64,000 bases of DNA, from NCBI GenBank assembly GCA_013364255.1, contig CP054936.1, positions 558,001 through 622,000 on the forward strand, in the 5' to 3' direction. Below, one piece after another: positions 63,026 through 64,000 of this stretch (position 1 is the stretch's first letter; every line of letters starts with the position of its first letter). Below the pieces are notes generated by a model. It was not told where the DNA came from. It ran no database searches and saw only the letters and a list, made by a program, of their open reading frames with translations. Position numbers and translations under genes: made by a program. Source of the stretch: Streptomyces seoulensis. Lineage in GTDB: Bacteria; Actinomycetota; Actinomycetes; Streptomycetales; Streptomycetaceae.

Positions 63026-64000
63026 CGGGCACCGCCGGGGGTGTCGGGGTCGGTCGCCCGGGCCAGCAGCTCGGCGAGCGCGGGCACGTGCGGGGGTCGC
63101 ATCATGGTGTAGTGGTCGCCGGGGACGTCGTGGATCCGCAGCGGCCGGTCGAGCAGCCGCTGCCAGCCGGTGACCGGGCTGTGCGGCTCCTCGGCGGCGC
63201 GTACGGCGGTCAGCGGGCCGTCCCACGGTGTGAGCGGATACCCGCGCACCGCCCTGACGTTCGCGTTGAACACCGCCATCAGCCGGGAGAGCTGGCCGGT
63301 CGCGGTGTCCGGGGGCAGGACGTCGGCGGCGGCCGCCCGGGACAGCAGCTCCTCGGTGAGCCGCTCCGGCGGCACCGTGCGCAGCTCGTCCGGGTCGATC
63401 TCCAGGCGCCGGTCGGCGGCCCGGCCCAGTTCCCAGCCGAACCAGGCGGCGAGGTCGGCCTCGTCCGCCTGCTCCAGACCGTTGTCGAGGTTCGGCGGGC
63501 CGCCGTCGAGCATGGTGAGCGAGGCCACCTCGCGCCCGGTCCCGCGCAGCCGCTGGGCGACGGCGTAGGCGACCACACTGCCGACGCAGAAGCCGACGAG
63601 GTGGTACGGGCCGTGCGGCTGCACGCCGACGATGGCGTCGAGATAGTGCTCCACCGCCTCCTCCAGCAGGTCCACCGGGTGCTGTCCGGCGTCCAGGCCG
63701 AAGGACTGGAGGCCGTACACCGGCTGGTCCTCGGGGAGGTGCCGGGTCAGGTCGAGGTAGCTGAGGGCGTTGCCGACCGCGGGCGGCAGGCAGAACAGCG
63801 GCGGCCGGGAGCCGGCGGCCCGGATGGGCACGATCGGCGACCAGGCGCCGGACGGGCCGGTACGCAGCTCGGCGGCCATCCGCTCGACGGTCGCCCCGCT
63901 GGCGAACAGCGAGGAGAGCGGCAGCTCGCGGCCGTGCTCGGCGGCCACCCGGGACAGCAGCCGCACGGCGCGCAGCGAGGTCCCGCCCAGGTCGAAGAAG
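63022..64000 (-). CDS. NRPS C-terminus: carrier domain and thioesterase (partial)
   Basis: The gene runs off the window at its 5' side; about 325 residues are seen. First comes the end of a peptidyl-carrier domain with its phosphopantetheine site FFDLGGTSLRAV (the Ser is the attachment point). A type I thioesterase follows: nucleophile position in LVGFCVGSVVAYAVAQRL, where a Cys replaces the usual Ser; Asp in LTMLDGG; His in VPGDHYTMMRP. It would release the finished peptide. The last gene of the second minus-strand unit's upstream end, coupled to the transketolase genes. Confidence 0.9.
   Translation of the reverse strand, partial: FFDLGGTSLRAVRLLSRVAAEHGRELPLSSLFASGATVERMAAELRTGPSGAWSPIVPIRAAGSRPPLFCLPPAVGNALSYLDLTRHLPEDQPVYGLQSFGLDAGQHPVDLLEEAVEHYLDAIVGVQPHGPYHLVGFCVGSVVAYAVAQRLRGTGREVASLTMLDGGPPNLDNGLEQADEADLAAWFGWELGRAADRRLEIDPDELRTVPPERLTEELLSRAAAADVLPPDTATGQLSRLMAVFNANVRAVRGYPLTPWDGPLTAVRAAEEPHSPVTGWQRLLDRPLRIHDVPGDHYTMMRPPHVPALAELLARATDPDTPGGAR

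Noticed and set aside
1-64000. CRISPR arrays, tRNA and rRNA genes
   Set aside because: No regularly spaced identical repeats of the right size and no cloverleaf-like or rRNA-like segments were noticed.

Overview
This window is a piece of a high-GC actinomycete chromosome, almost certainly Streptomyces. Evidence: G/C at nearly every third codon position, frequent GTG starts, many genes overlapping by 1-4 bases, Streptomyces-type insertion sequences, a SpoIIE/RsbV/RsbW/SigF-type stress network, a single rare TTA codon, and a specialised-metabolite cluster. No tRNA, rRNA or CRISPR array was seen.

Layout. 0.3-6.5 kb: a very large secreted protein with an N-terminal region like that of Streptomyces Rhs/LamG secreted proteins, a degenerate SGNH-hydrolase-like region and two C-terminal LamG repeats, with looser base composition than its neighbours. 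6.5-9.04 kb: two insertion sequences abutting at CTAG target sites, an IS5-like element with a dead transposase and an IS701-like element with an exact 18-bp terminal repeat. 9.1-16.3 kb: small accessory genes (VOC protein, RsbW/RsbV pair, GNAT, MarR/hydrolase pair, flavin monooxygenase/MarR pair with clear palindromic operators, dienelactone-hydrolase-like protein). 16.5-18.9 kb: secreted GH16 glucanase with two ricin-type lectin domains, and a small exported protein. 19.0-25.5 kb: iron-siderophore uptake locus (C39-like protein, fused FecCD permease, lipoprotein receptor, ATPase, AraC regulator) with a candidate iron box. 25.5-36.6 kb: partner-switching stress-signalling locus with two STAS antagonists, one separate anti-sigma kinase, three PP2C/SpoIIE phosphatases (one fused to a hybrid histidine kinase and an anti-sigma kinase) and a SigB/SigF-type sigma factor. 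37-40.8 kb: housekeeping-type small enzymes and a MerR-controlled quinone oxidoreductase. 40.8-46.1 kb: a DeoR-type regulator, carbohydrate ABC transporter and polyol/alcohol dehydrogenase operon. 46.4-47.8 kb: TetR and a divergent membrane protein, with two matching palindromes between them.

47.9-64.0 kb (running off the right edge) is the most interesting part: a biosynthetic gene cluster. One tightly overlapping transcript carries homologues of the amino-group-carrier-protein (AmCP, LysW-type) machinery LysX, LysZ, LysY and LysK, a PLP aminotransferase, two unusual proteins (BtrH/C39-like and a beta-sandwich-like protein), and a complete PAPS supply set (CysD, CysN, CysC). Divergent from it are a PAPS-type sulfotransferase and a ureohydrolase-like protein. 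A second minus-strand transcript carries the end of an NRPS (PCP-thioesterase), a split transketolase and an Asp/Asn-type hydroxylase. Known AmCP pathways build diamino-dihydroxyheptanoate (DADH) from carrier-bound glutamate by LysX/Z/Y chemistry plus transketolase and aminotransferase, and in the vazabitide/azinomycin/ficellomycin class this becomes a 1-azabicyclo[3.1.0]hexane (aziridine), with sulfate as leaving group. I infer that this cluster makes an aziridine- or azabicycle-containing NRPS product; the carrier protein itself is not in the window. Positions, motifs and overlaps are read from the sequence; pathway assignments rest on family knowledge and inference.
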